A DNA stretch of 64,000 bases from assembly GCF_900102055.1 (NCBI RefSeq), contig NZ_FNBA01000001.1:496001-560000 (forward strand), written 5' to 3'. The notes below the pieces were generated by a model. The model was given only the letters and a program-made list of their open reading frames with translations, had not been told where the DNA came from and made no database searches. Positions 1 through 9,463 of this stretch are shown here, in pieces. Both the position numbers and the translations under genes were made by a program. Each line of letters opens with the position of its first letter. The stretch's first letter is position 1. The stretch is from Ulvibacter litoralis (GTDB lineage: Bacteria; Bacteroidota; Bacteroidia; Flavobacteriales; Flavobacteriaceae).

Positions 1-191
1 AAAAAGCCCATCCATTTGGATAAGCTCTTCATCGGTTTACTACATAAACCCTCCGCCACATTTAAGACGGACAACACAACGCGTTTGCGCTCCCTTGCAG
101 AAGGGAACCTCCTCATATAACCTGAGAAGTATTTCAAAATATCCCCACTTTCGTGGGGACGTTGGCGGTCTGGACGAGACTCGAACTCGCG
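1..191. repeat. Left attachment-type direct repeat with 3' fragment of tRNA-Asp
   Basis: This segment repeats at 23681-23871 with a single difference (C at 90, T at 23770). Bases 166-191 are the 3' end of tRNA-Asp (T arm and 3' acceptor strand) without the rest of the gene, so this copy is a displaced tRNA end. The hairpin that serves as the tRNA terminator (141-160) is also present. Tyrosine-recombinase islands commonly integrate into tRNA 3' ends, and an integrase lies at the opposite end. The repeat starts exactly at the window edge and may extend further left. Confidence 0.88.
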
Positions 192-380
192 CATTTAACT
201 AACTAACAATTAATCACTTATACTATATAAATTAATTAAGTGTGCCGAATTGTATTCCTTTGAGGTAATTTTCTATACTAAGTTACCTAAATTGTTTAAT
301 TTTAAAATCTCCCCTTTGATTAATTTCAAATACAGTTTTTTTTAATGAAATTGCAGGCTAAACTTATTTCTAGCTAGCAC
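192..380. other. Intergenic region at island left end, upstream of brxA
   Basis: No gene is visible. The stretch is very A+T rich and contains a short inverted repeat (CACTTA near 216 and TAAGTG near 238) that could be an operator or recombinase arm site. It must hold the BREX promoter, but no exact TAnnTTTG box is seen. The sequence AAGTGTGC near 238 differs by one base from AGGTGTGC, the complement of the repeats beside the integrase gene; this match is weak. Confidence 0.4.
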
Positions 381-1157
381 ATGAATTATAATACAGATAT
401 AAACATCCTTGGTGGCATCCCTAACTATCAATTATTGTATATAGGCTTACCTCTTTTGATAAGTAATGAAGCTAGCTTAAAACAGGTGTTAGTCAGTAAG
501 AATGAATATAATTTTAGAACAGAAAGATCCCGCCAAAGATTTTTAACACTTTTAAAGTCTGCTCTAATTTCTGATAATGAAAAAATAAATATGCTTGCAT
601 CTAATCTATTTCAATTTCTAAAAGATGACGAACCTTCTCAGGCTTTATTATTCTTTTGGTTGTTTAGTTTAAATAACAAATTGTTCTATGAGCTAAATCG
701 TGATGTATATCTAAAGTTTTATTTCCAAGGTAGAATGGAATTTCCCAAAGAAGATGTTATTGCATACCTCAAGGATTTAATTTCAAGAACTCCCGAATTG
801 AAAGGAAGGTGGTCTGACAATACAATAGATACTATTGCTTACAAATATCTCTCTGTACTCAAAAAGCTTCATCTACTCAAAGGATCTAGAAAGAAGACTT
901 TTGAACTTGTTAATGTAAATGACAAAATGCTTGCAGTCTATTTAAATCTATATAGCTATTTAAAGAATACAAAGTCTAACTTTTTGGATGATGAATTTTC
1001 TAGTTTCTCATTTACGCCAAAAGAAAATTTAGTTGAGCGGATAAAAAGAGTAGCAAAAAAGGATTGGATTATAATGAATTTTGCTGGCAGCAACTTGAAG
1101 ATTGAAAACGCCTATGAACCTAATGATATAATAAATGGCATATTTGGAAGATCATAA
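381..1157 (+). CDS. brxA: BREX protein BrxA (DUF1819 family)
   Basis: First gene of a type 1 BREX locus. BrxA is a small DNA-binding protein of the phage-exclusion system, whose exact job is not settled. At 258 residues it is somewhat longer than typical members. The family pattern is visible around residues 135-170: ELKGRWSDNTIDTIAYKYL followed by a short helix and LHLLKGSRKK, matching the winged-helix-like S..T..K/Y..L...GLL pattern of DUF1819. The ATG at 381 is the first start in the frame and follows a 190-bp gene-free region. The gene overlaps brxB by 23 nt, implying translational coupling. The call rests on both the residue pattern and the unmistakable neighbours brxB and brxC. Confidence 0.85.
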   Translation: MNYNTDINILGGIPNYQLLYIGLPLLISNEASLKQVLVSKNEYNFRTERSRQRFLTLLKSALISDNEKINMLASNLFQFLKDDEPSQALLFFWLFSLNNKLFYELNRDVYLKFYFQGRMEFPKEDVIAYLKDLISRTPELKGRWSDNTIDTIAYKYLSVLKKLHLLKGSRKKTFELVNVNDKMLAVYLNLYSYLKNTKSNFLDDEFSSFSFTPKENLVERIKRVAKKDWIIMNFAGSNLKIENAYEPNDIINGIFGRS

Positions 1158-1692
1158 AGTCAAGTTTGATGACTTGAAAATTAGTCTAGATTTAAAAAAT
1201 AGGAATCAGCTCAGACGCGAAGCCAATGGTGGGAATAGTATTTTATTCACATACCCTCCTGTTGAAGAAAAACTTTACATACAAAAAGCTAAAGAATTAT
1301 TATCAAATACAGAGTTTAAGTTTATTGATATTGCAGCATTACTAGTTGAGTTTATAGATTCCGATGGGTGGAATGATTTTAAAGATTACTATGAAGATTT
1401 TTCATTAACACCTCATATTGTATTTAATTCTGATGATGGAGCTATAGATTTAATGGACTTGATTATTCGAGAAATACTAGAAGCAGAGAACTCCAACTTA
1501 ACACCTGTGCTAATGCGTACAGGATCACTTTATGGAACGGGAATAGAAAATGTAAACATCATGGAACACAATTCCGTTATGGGCCTTAAACAGCCTTTGA
1601 TTATCTTCTATCCAGTAAAAATAGAAAATGATAATATTCTTTTTCTGAACTTTAAGCCAGCATCAAAATATCGATGTACTATAATTGATTAA
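1135..1692 (+). CDS. brxB: BREX protein BrxB (DUF1788 family)
   Basis: Second gene of the BREX operon, 185 residues, close to the usual family size. The C-terminal half carries the DUF1788 signature: RTGSLYGTGIENVNIMEH, then QPLIIFYPVKIENDNILFL and a terminal KYRCTIID, which correspond to the conserved RTG..YG, fYPG and YR..I elements. The ATG at 1135 lies inside the end of brxA; no later in-frame start would leave the N-terminal part intact, so the overlapping start is preferred. BrxB is required for BREX defence and methylation in studied systems but has no known enzymatic activity. brxC starts 8 nt after its stop codon. Confidence 0.87.
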   Translation: MAYLEDHKVKFDDLKISLDLKNRNQLRREANGGNSILFTYPPVEEKLYIQKAKELLSNTEFKFIDIAALLVEFIDSDGWNDFKDYYEDFSLTPHIVFNSDDGAIDLMDLIIREILEAENSNLTPVLMRTGSLYGTGIENVNIMEHNSVMGLKQPLIIFYPVKIENDNILFLNFKPASKYRCTIID

Positions 1693-1700
1693 TTCAACCT

Positions 1701-4700
1701 ATGACATTAATAAAAGACACTTTAGAACTAGACTTAAAAGAAGATATTAAAAATGTGATTGACTTGCAGGATCAGTCTGAAAATGCAATACAATCTGAAA
1801 TTGAATCCTATATCGTCACTGATGGATTAGGACAACATATTTCAAAATTCATCACCCTTTATACCAGTAATATTAAAGAAACGGGTGTATGGCTATCTGG
1901 ATTCTATGGATCTGGTAAATCTTATTTTGGAAAGATGCTTGGTTACTTAATTGATAACCCTAAGATTAATGGAACACCTGCAATTGATAGGTTCTTACCT
2001 AGATTGAATGGTGTAGAGAACCAAAGTCTTATTGAAAATGATATTAGGAAATTAAGTGCTATAAAAAGTAAAGTGATATTTCTTGATGTTGCTAAACAAA
2101 ACACTGACAATGGTCTTGCTTTCACATTATTCGCCAATTTCCTTAAGACGTTAGGGTTCAGAGAAGATCTTTATGGGTATATGGAATACGAACTTTTTAT
2201 AGATGGAAAGTACGAACTACTTCAAAGTAAATCTAAAGAATTGTTTGGAAAGGAATGGGACGAAATTAGAAGTAGTAATAGGGAAATAGCAAAGGCTATG
2301 CGCCGCTTTTATGCGTCTATAGATTATACGGATGCAGAGTATGAAGATACCAAAAAGACCTATGAGATTGCTATAGAGACATTCTCATCATCTAAATTCA
2401 AAGATGAATTAGAGAAATATCTAGTTAAGTGCCCAGAAGAAACTCTAGTATTTGTTTTTGATGAAGCTAGTGAGGCTATAAGTCAAAAGAAATTTACCCT
2501 GCTTGATTTAGAAGGGTTGAGTGAAAGTCTTTCAAGCATTAACAAAAAGGTTTGGACCATTGCTATTGCTCAAGAAAAGCTCGATGATGTAATAAGTAAT
2601 TCAAATGTTAGTAGAGCTAACTTAAACAAAGTAACCGATAGATTTAAAAGTAAAATTCACCTAGAATCAACTGAAGTTGATGTGATTATTAGAAATAGAT
2701 TACTTAAGAAAAATGAGAAAGATCATAAAGCATTAATTGACTACTTCAAGAAAAATGATGGATTAATTAGTGACACGACTAATCTAAAATCCAATTTCCC
2801 TACAAAAACAGAGTCAGCTGAACAATTTGCTACATATTATCCTTTTCATAAGTATCAATTCGCATTATTACAGAAATTTCTTTTCAGCTCCAATGCACTA
2901 GTACAAAACCAGATTGCAGCTCGAGGAATGATCATTACTACATTCGACATATTAAGGAGAGAGCTAAAAGACCAAGAGCTTTATAACTTCGCAACTGCAC
3001 AAGACCTCTGTAGTGAGGCTCAAACATCTCCCCCAGCAGATCTAGTAGGCAAGTATGATACTGCAAGACAGATTATTAAGAATAAAGAAATAGATCTTGA
3101 TGGTGAACACTTATTGAAATGTATTCATTTTATTAATGAGTCCATATTGGTTTTACCAACAGTTGAAAATATTACAAAATCCTACATTTCCGACAGTGCT
3201 AAATACTATGATATTAAACCATTCATTGAAGATGCACTTACTATCCTAGTGGAGTCAAAAATCTTATTGGTCTCAAATAACAATTATAAGATCACATCAA
3301 ACCTGGAGGGCAAGCTACTTGAAGAAATGAAAGATTTCGATGTGGCACTATTTATTAAGAAGAGAGAACTTGTTACCTATCTTAAAAAAATTAGTTTGTT
3401 CCGTCAAGTAGGTGTTTTAACAGAAGACTCTGTAGCATATAATTTTAATATCATTACAGATCTTGATGATGAAATCATAAGTTCTAACAATAAGAATCTT
3501 AAGCTAACCGTATACAGTCTTTTTAATATTAATGAAGATCGTCAGGATTTTATTGAGAGCTTAAAATTGGACACTCAGTATTCAAAAGATACTATTACGC
3601 TTGTTCCGGACAATAACAACTTTAAAAAGATAGATAAGTTAATTGATGAAGTAGGACGCTTCGCTTTGATGGAAGAAAAGTATGGTAATGATAGTGACTC
3701 TGAGACAAGAAAAATTATTAGAGAATTTTCTACCATCAAAGATGAAAAAGAGAAAGATCTTATTTCATTAATAGATGCTTCCTATTCTAACGGATCTCTC
3801 ATTTACTTGTTCGATGAAATCCTATTGAATAAAGATAATTTTAAAGGCAACGTTAATGAAGTTCAGCGTAAACTCATTAAAAACATTTATACCAAAAGGT
3901 TATCTAGTCAATTATCTGAAAACATTGGTTCCAAATTAATTAATGAGAGTAGTGATGAAAAACTCCATCGATATTTTTCAGGAGATGAGTTTAAGTTTTT
4001 TGACTCCAAAGGCAATTTTACGGGTGACCACTTAAAAGTAGTTGAAGAAATAACTTTAATAATCAACAATCGTTATATTGATGGGAAAAGTCTTGAAGAT
4101 GAATTATCTATAGCTCCTTGGGGTTATTCTTATGGAACAATCTCTACTGCGCTAGCAACACTTTTCAGAGCAGGTAGGCTTGTTGTTAAGTTTAATGACA
4201 CTGAGTACTTTTCATTTCGAGATAAGCCTTCCCACGAAGCATTTAATTCTAGTACTAAATTCAAATCAGCGCGTTTTAAATCAATAACTAAAACCCTATC
4301 AGCAGAGCAAAAGAATCAGCTAGTACAGGCTTTATTAGATCTAAAATATGAAACTCATACCGATCAAAAAATTAGTTGGACGTCAAGTGATTTTGATCTT
4401 GCAAACGCAGTAACACAGCTAGCAGAACATTTTATTAAATCAATCGACACACTCAGCAATACACTACCAGATTTCGATAAACTATTTAGCAAGGTGAAGC
4501 AACAGAAGGATATATTACAAAGCTACTCTTCAAAAACAACAGAAGGAAACTACATTGACAAGGCGGAGGATTTTCTGGATAACAAAGTTGAGTATAGCAA
4601 CTCAATAGAAAGCATCGTTACAGCTGAAAAATTCATCAAGAAAAATCTAGAAAAAATTAAAGGGTTTAAGCGTTTTGTTATTCAAGTGAATGATGAATTA

Positions 4701-5309
4701 CAAAAGGCAGGGATTACAGAAAACAATACTATTAAAACCAAAACATTCGAGTTTAATGAAGCTTACAAAAACGATGTAGTTGGAAATTTTTCTGAAGTTC
4801 AAAGTGCTGCTCAAGCTATTAAGGATGAATATTATCTATTAATGAGCTCAAACGCTAAGAAAATGACTAGCACGTACCAGGAACTGAAGGATAAAGCCTC
4901 TAAAGTAGTTCAAGATCTAAATAGCAATTATCCCAAGGATCTAAATACAGAAGCTTCTAGAAAATTGAATGATCTTATTCAGTATTGCAATTCGAAAATT
5001 GTAAATGATATCAAGCTTGAATACCATATTGAATGTCAAAACTGTAAATATTCACTATCTGATATATTAAATTATATTGATCTAGGGCCTATAAAAGAAA
5101 CAGATCTGCAGATGATTGAAGGTAGTTTTGTTAAAGAAGCTCCTACTCCTACCGATCCAAAAAAGCCAAAACAACCTAAAAAGTTACAACTTAATATTAC
5201 CAAAAAAGTAATGACTACATCTGAATACAGAAAATTACTTTCAGGGCAATTGCAGGCTATGTCAGGGATGGATAATGATGATGAGATAGAACTAACCATT
5301 AACAACTAA
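1701..5309 (+). CDS. brxC: BREX ATPase BrxC (PglY-like P-loop protein)
   Basis: Large P-loop ATPase of the BREX complex, 1202 residues, the usual length. A Walker A motif GFYGSGKS is at residues 67-74 in the family context VWLSGFYGSGKSYFGKML, and a Walker B-like VFVFDEAS places the acidic pair at residues 254-255. The C-terminal third is helical and rich in charged residues, with a short Pro/Lys linker (PTPTDPKKPKQPKKLQ) before the final 40 residues. BrxC is thought to use ATP to drive or gate the complex during host-DNA methylation and phage exclusion. The gene is intact with no frameshift. The ATG at 1701 follows brxB by 8 nt, and pglX starts 5 nt downstream. Confidence 0.93.
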   Translation: MTLIKDTLELDLKEDIKNVIDLQDQSENAIQSEIESYIVTDGLGQHISKFITLYTSNIKETGVWLSGFYGSGKSYFGKMLGYLIDNPKINGTPAIDRFLPRLNGVENQSLIENDIRKLSAIKSKVIFLDVAKQNTDNGLAFTLFANFLKTLGFREDLYGYMEYELFIDGKYELLQSKSKELFGKEWDEIRSSNREIAKAMRRFYASIDYTDAEYEDTKKTYEIAIETFSSSKFKDELEKYLVKCPEETLVFVFDEASEAISQKKFTLLDLEGLSESLSSINKKVWTIAIAQEKLDDVISNSNVSRANLNKVTDRFKSKIHLESTEVDVIIRNRLLKKNEKDHKALIDYFKKNDGLISDTTNLKSNFPTKTESAEQFATYYPFHKYQFALLQKFLFSSNALVQNQIAARGMIITTFDILRRELKDQELYNFATAQDLCSEAQTSPPADLVGKYDTARQIIKNKEIDLDGEHLLKCIHFINESILVLPTVENITKSYISDSAKYYDIKPFIEDALTILVESKILLVSNNNYKITSNLEGKLLEEMKDFDVALFIKKRELVTYLKKISLFRQVGVLTEDSVAYNFNIITDLDDEIISSNNKNLKLTVYSLFNINEDRQDFIESLKLDTQYSKDTITLVPDNNNFKKIDKLIDEVGRFALMEEKYGNDSDSETRKIIREFSTIKDEKEKDLISLIDASYSNGSLIYLFDEILLNKDNFKGNVNEVQRKLIKNIYTKRLSSQLSENIGSKLINESSDEKLHRYFSGDEFKFFDSKGNFTGDHLKVVEEITLIINNRYIDGKSLEDELSIAPWGYSYGTISTALATLFRAGRLVVKFNDTEYFSFRDKPSHEAFNSSTKFKSARFKSITKTLSAEQKNQLVQALLDLKYETHTDQKISWTSSDFDLANAVTQLAEHFIKSIDTLSNTLPDFDKLFSKVKQQKDILQSYSSKTTEGNYIDKAEDFLDNKVEYSNSIESIVTAEKFIKKNLEKIKGFKRFVIQVNDELQKAGITENNTIKTKTFEFNEAYKNDVVGNFSEVQSAAQAIKDEYYLLMSSNAKKMTSTYQELKDKASKVVQDLNSNYPKDLNTEASRKLNDLIQYCNSKIVNDIKLEYHIECQNCKYSLSDILNYIDLGPIKETDLQMIEGSFVKEAPTPTDPKKPKQPKKLQLNITKKVMTTSEYRKLLSGQLQAMSGMDNDDEIELTINN

Positions 5310-5314
5310 GTCTT

Positions 5315-8300
5315 TTGAAACTACACGATCACGTTGAACATATAAGAGCTCTAATTTATAAGTCTTTCAATAATCAATTTGCAAGACTAGGTGTAGGAGC
5401 TACTAAACTGGTGACTCTAGATAAAATACCTGAACCTCTTCATAATAAAAGAGAGAAAATTGAGGTGTTAATAAGAAGTCACGAAGGAGAAACAGGAAGT
5501 TATGAGAGTGCCAGAGAGAAAGCCTTAGATGAATTGTCATTTACCCTATTTAATCGCTTAGCAGCTATTAAAGTGATGGAGGCTCATCAATTATTTCCAC
5601 CCATTTTAACAAAGCAAGCTGAACTAGGTGACCGCTCTTTTGGGCATAAAGTATGGCTAGAGCAGCACCCTCAGATGCGTGATGAAGAATTGGAGGGGCT
5701 GAGACACTACTTTAAGGACGAATTTAATACGTTGGGAGAATCCATCCCATTGTATCATAAAAGCTATCCTTACGCCCTCCTACCCTATGTTATTGATCTC
5801 AATGAGATTGTAGAAGCATTTAATTCAGTTGAAAAAGATGCTCAAATTGAAGACGCTATTTGGGAAAGTGATGATATTTTAGGGTGGTTATATGAAAGTT
5901 ATAATAATGCTAAAAAACAAGCCCATAAGGACAGTGGCGATAAAACTGAATTTGACAAAGTAAGCTTGCAATCACAGGTATATACACCCAGATGGGTAGT
6001 AGAGTTTCTAGTGAATAATTCATTAGGGAAGCTCTATCTGGAAATGTATCCAGACTCTACTATTTCAACTAGGTATAAAATAGCTAATGCACCTACAGAG
6101 CAAGTACGAAAGATAAAACCTTTACATACGGTAAAGCTTATAGATCCTGCATCAGGATCTGGAAATTTCTTATTGTATGGTTTTAATTTCTTTTATGATT
6201 TATACCAGGACCAAATTGATAATTATGGGGCGGAATATAATGAAGATGATATCCCCCAACTCATTATTGAACATAACTTATATGGGATAGATCTAGATGA
6301 TCGTGCCATACAGTTAGCACAATTAGGCTTGTGGATCAAGGCAAAACAAAAAGTGCGCACCACCGGACAACTTAACTTTAACATAGTTTCCTCAGACTTT
6401 TACTTACCTGAGTTTGAAGAAGTACAACCCATTTTTAAAAGTGGTACAACGAACTCAAAGCAGCTTCAGGTCATAGAGGAAATTTGGGGAGATCTACAGC
6501 AGGCTTATAAATTTGGTAGCTTGGTTAAAATAGAAGAAAAGCTGAGTCTACAATTTCACGGCTTGATCGCTCAACAAGGCACAACTCTTTTTGGAGAAGA
6601 AGAAGTAGAAGAATACGAGCGTTTTAAAGTTGAGTTCTTTAAAAACCTAGAAACAGCTGTTACTAAATTTGCAAGCCAACAAGGGAACTCCTTTTTAACT
6701 GATAAAACAAAGGATGCTATTACCTTTTTAAAACTTCTTACACAGAAGTATGATTTGGCTACGGCAAATCCTCCCTATACTGATAGTGGTGATTTTGGCC
6801 CAGAGCTAAAAAGGTTTATTGAGAGCAATTTCAAGAAACCCTATAAATTTAGTACAAATCTTTACGCATCCTTTATAAAAAGATGTTTTGAATTGACCAA
6901 TTCAGATGGGAAAATAGCTATGATCCACCCTAATACATTTATGTTTATTAAAACTTTTGAAAATCTAAGGGAATATTTGTTAAGTCATTCGCAAATTGAA
7001 TTACTTGTAGATTATGGACTGGATAGGGTTAACCTTTTTGGAGGAGAAATTTTATTGGACTCCAACTGTTGGTATGTCCTTGATAAAACTAATAAATGTG
7101 ATGAAGGATTATTTTTTAACATTTCTATAAACCAGCAAGAAAAAACAAAGAAAAACTCCTTGTTAAAGGCGGTTGAAGATTCATTAAACAATAATCATAA
7201 TGATCGATTATTTAAAATCAATCAAAATATTTTTAGAAAGATTGAGAATTACCCTTTTATTTATTGGATTAGTAAAGATTTCAGAAAAAAGTTCAGCCAA
7301 AATCCTTTAGGTTTAAAAAATAAAGTAGTGACAGGCTTGATGACTGGAAACAATTTACAACACCTAAGGTTTTGGTGGGAAGTTGACAAGGACAATTTGT
7401 CAGATTATTATCCAAAGGACAGAAAAAAGTGGGTTTTTTATCAGAAAGGAGGGCCATTCCAAAAGTGGTTTGGAAATAACTGGACAGTTGTGAACTACAG
7501 CAATGATGGAAGAGAATTAGCTACTACTGACAATAAAGAATATTACTTTAAAAATGGAATATCGTATTCAGCTTCAGGTCAAAAAGGAGCTAGTTTTAGA
7601 TATATTGAAAATAAATTTTCCTTTGACAAAGGAGGTCCGTGTATCATTTGTTTAGATGAGAAAATAAATTTGAATTACTTATTAGGATTTTTAAATTCAA
7701 AACTAGCCAGCTATATTATTGGTTGTTTAAATCCAACAGTAAATAGGCAAGTTGGGGATTTAAGAAGATTACCAATTGCTTATCCAAATGAAGAAACATT
7801 ATTGAATATTGAAACTTACGCAAAGAGAAATATTGATATTTCGAGAAGTATTGATGTGTTTTCATTATTTAGTTATTATAAGAACGATCAATATATAACC
7901 TCAAAATGGAATGAAGTCGGGAAGGGTATTAAACTAAGATTTTTTTATGAGAATCATATTATCACACAAACTCTTTTAAACGAATCCCTCATTAATGAAA
8001 AGGTATTTGAAGTATATGAATTGACTGAATCAGATAAAATATTGGTATTAGCAAAAGAAGGCGAAAGCATTGGTACTTTACCTGTAACCAAAGAAGCTAA
8101 GCAAGCATATTTAGAAAATGAAATTGAAGAATTTTCATTAGATAATATACGAGAATACATTCAAAACCTACCCGAAAAAAAATTCAGCTCAATTGAGAGG
8201 GAAACTATAGAAAAGAAGTTTCCAAGTTTATACCTAAACAACAACGATCTGGAAGAGTTTTGTATTCGCCACCAAATCAACCCTATAAATGTTTGGTATT

Positions 8301-8986
8301 GGTTTAAAGAAAGTAATGTAGTACCCAAGCAGCGTATGAATGATCTAGCTATGGAGTTTCTAGCAGATCTATTACGTGATATATTAATGGAAGATGATGA
8401 TGGCATCATACCCTTGGTACCCAATGCAGGTGAAAAGGTACTGCTAGATCGCATTGAAGAAAAATTTATTGAGAAAGGGTTTACAATGGCTCAATACTCC
8501 AGTTTCGATAGTATTTTGGGTAGGGAGTTAAATGATTATGTCAACAATCACTTCTTTAAGGCATTTTCAGATCACCTTAATCTATTTATGTACTTACCTA
8601 AAACGCCATTTATCTGGCATCTAACCAGTGGTCCCGAGATGGGATTTGATTGTTATATCATAATATACAAGTGGTCCCGAGACAAATTGCTTCGCATACG
8701 ATCTATATATTTAGAAAATAGAGAACGTTCCCTTATTAACCGTCAAAGTGACTTAGCTAATGACACCTCTGCTAAAGCACAAAATGAGAAAGAAATTATC
8801 TATCTTCAACTTAAAGAAATTGAATCTTTTAAGGAGAAAATAGACACCTTACTTGAAGAAGGATATAATCCTATCTTGGATGATGGTGTGGGTAAAAACA
8901 TAGCACCCTTACAAGAAAAAAAGATGTTATCTTATGAGGTATTAAACAAAGGTCAATTGAAAAAATATTTAAATGCAGATTGGTAA
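5315..8986 (+). CDS. pglX: BREX adenine-specific DNA methyltransferase PglX
   Basis: Methyltransferase that marks host DNA at the BREX recognition site (N6-adenine), 1223 residues as expected for type 1 BREX. SAM-binding motif I is DPASGSGNF with the aspartate at residue 277; the catalytic NPPY motif is at 485-488 in TANPPYTDSG. The region after about residue 530 should contain the target-recognition domain; it is A+T richer than the flanks, as seen when specificity domains are exchanged. The start is TTG at 5315: there is no ATG near the brxC stop, and the reading frame and family N-terminus begin here. The 5-nt spacing to brxC suggests coupling. The 3' end is followed one base later by the ATG of the next gene. 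Confidence 0.93.
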   Translation: MKLHDHVEHIRALIYKSFNNQFARLGVGATKLVTLDKIPEPLHNKREKIEVLIRSHEGETGSYESAREKALDELSFTLFNRLAAIKVMEAHQLFPPILTKQAELGDRSFGHKVWLEQHPQMRDEELEGLRHYFKDEFNTLGESIPLYHKSYPYALLPYVIDLNEIVEAFNSVEKDAQIEDAIWESDDILGWLYESYNNAKKQAHKDSGDKTEFDKVSLQSQVYTPRWVVEFLVNNSLGKLYLEMYPDSTISTRYKIANAPTEQVRKIKPLHTVKLIDPASGSGNFLLYGFNFFYDLYQDQIDNYGAEYNEDDIPQLIIEHNLYGIDLDDRAIQLAQLGLWIKAKQKVRTTGQLNFNIVSSDFYLPEFEEVQPIFKSGTTNSKQLQVIEEIWGDLQQAYKFGSLVKIEEKLSLQFHGLIAQQGTTLFGEEEVEEYERFKVEFFKNLETAVTKFASQQGNSFLTDKTKDAITFLKLLTQKYDLATANPPYTDSGDFGPELKRFIESNFKKPYKFSTNLYASFIKRCFELTNSDGKIAMIHPNTFMFIKTFENLREYLLSHSQIELLVDYGLDRVNLFGGEILLDSNCWYVLDKTNKCDEGLFFNISINQQEKTKKNSLLKAVEDSLNNNHNDRLFKINQNIFRKIENYPFIYWISKDFRKKFSQNPLGLKNKVVTGLMTGNNLQHLRFWWEVDKDNLSDYYPKDRKKWVFYQKGGPFQKWFGNNWTVVNYSNDGRELATTDNKEYYFKNGISYSASGQKGASFRYIENKFSFDKGGPCIICLDEKINLNYLLGFLNSKLASYIIGCLNPTVNRQVGDLRRLPIAYPNEETLLNIETYAKRNIDISRSIDVFSLFSYYKNDQYITSKWNEVGKGIKLRFFYENHIITQTLLNESLINEKVFEVYELTESDKILVLAKEGESIGTLPVTKEAKQAYLENEIEEFSLDNIREYIQNLPEKKFSSIERETIEKKFPSLYLNNNDLEEFCIRHQINPINVWYWFKESNVVPKQRMNDLAMEFLADLLRDILMEDDDGIIPLVPNAGEKVLLDRIEEKFIEKGFTMAQYSSFDSILGRELNDYVNNHFFKAFSDHLNLFMYLPKTPFIWHLTSGPEMGFDCYIIIYKWSRDKLLRIRSIYLENRERSLINRQSDLANDTSAKAQNEKEIIYLQLKEIESFKEKIDTLLEEGYNPILDDGVGKNIAPLQEKKMLSYEVLNKGQLKKYLNADW

Positions 8987-8987
8987 T

Positions 8988-9455
8988 ATGACAGAGAAAG
9001 CTAGAAAATTTCAATCATTATTTAAACATAAAAGTTTTGCCCAATTACTAAATACTAGTGGTTCTTTAGAAGAATTATATAATACCTTAACCGAAGATGA
9101 TGTAAATGACTTGTTTGACATAAATGTAATTTTTATTAGAAGTAGTTCGCCTTCTTCGAAGATAGAATTAGATGAAGTTAATATATCAGGAAGCTTAGTG
9201 CTCATCAATTTTGATGCTAACCAGTTTAAGTTATTACTCCCAAAGGAAGTGTTAGCCATTATATTACATGAAATTGGGCATGTATTTAATCCTGAAATTA
9301 AAGACATGGAGGGAGAATACGTAGCAGATGCATTTGTGAAATCTAAAGGATATGGCAAATGGATTATTTCAAGCTTAGAAAAGGGAGTTAAAAATAAGTG
9401 GCTTGGTTTTGATAAAATCGAATGTGATTTACGCATACAAAAACTCAAGGAATAA
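8988..9455 (+). CDS. Small HExxH zinc-metallopeptidase-like protein inside the BREX locus
   Basis: A 155-residue protein with a zinc-peptidase motif HEIGH at 94-98 and a downstream acidic motif EGEYVADAF (110-114 likely third ligand), the pattern of gluzincin-like and ImmA/IrrE-like peptidases. No signal peptide or membrane segment is seen, so it is probably cytoplasmic. An in-frame ATG at 8973 exists inside pglX, but the ATG at 8988 directly after the pglX stop is preferred. It is not a core BREX gene. It lies between pglX and the AlbA_2/HTH protein, 8 nt before the latter, so the two are probably co-expressed. A peptidase that cleaves a partner repressor is a plausible role but is inference only. 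The exact family is not recognised. Confidence 0.75.
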   Translation: MTEKARKFQSLFKHKSFAQLLNTSGSLEELYNTLTEDDVNDLFDINVIFIRSSSPSSKIELDEVNISGSLVLINFDANQFKLLLPKEVLAIILHEIGHVFNPEIKDMEGEYVADAFVKSKGYGKWIISSLEKGVKNKWLGFDKIECDLRIQKLKE

Positions 9456-9463
9456 AATAAATT

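Noticed and set aside
5072-5305. Minus-strand open frames inside brxC, pglX and dnaE
   Set aside because: They are shadows of long, motif-bearing genes in other frames and lack domains or ribosome-binding context.
6950-8200. Possible foreign insertion in the middle of pglX
   Set aside because: The frame is continuous and length is normal; lower G+C here is expected for an exchanged target-recognition domain.
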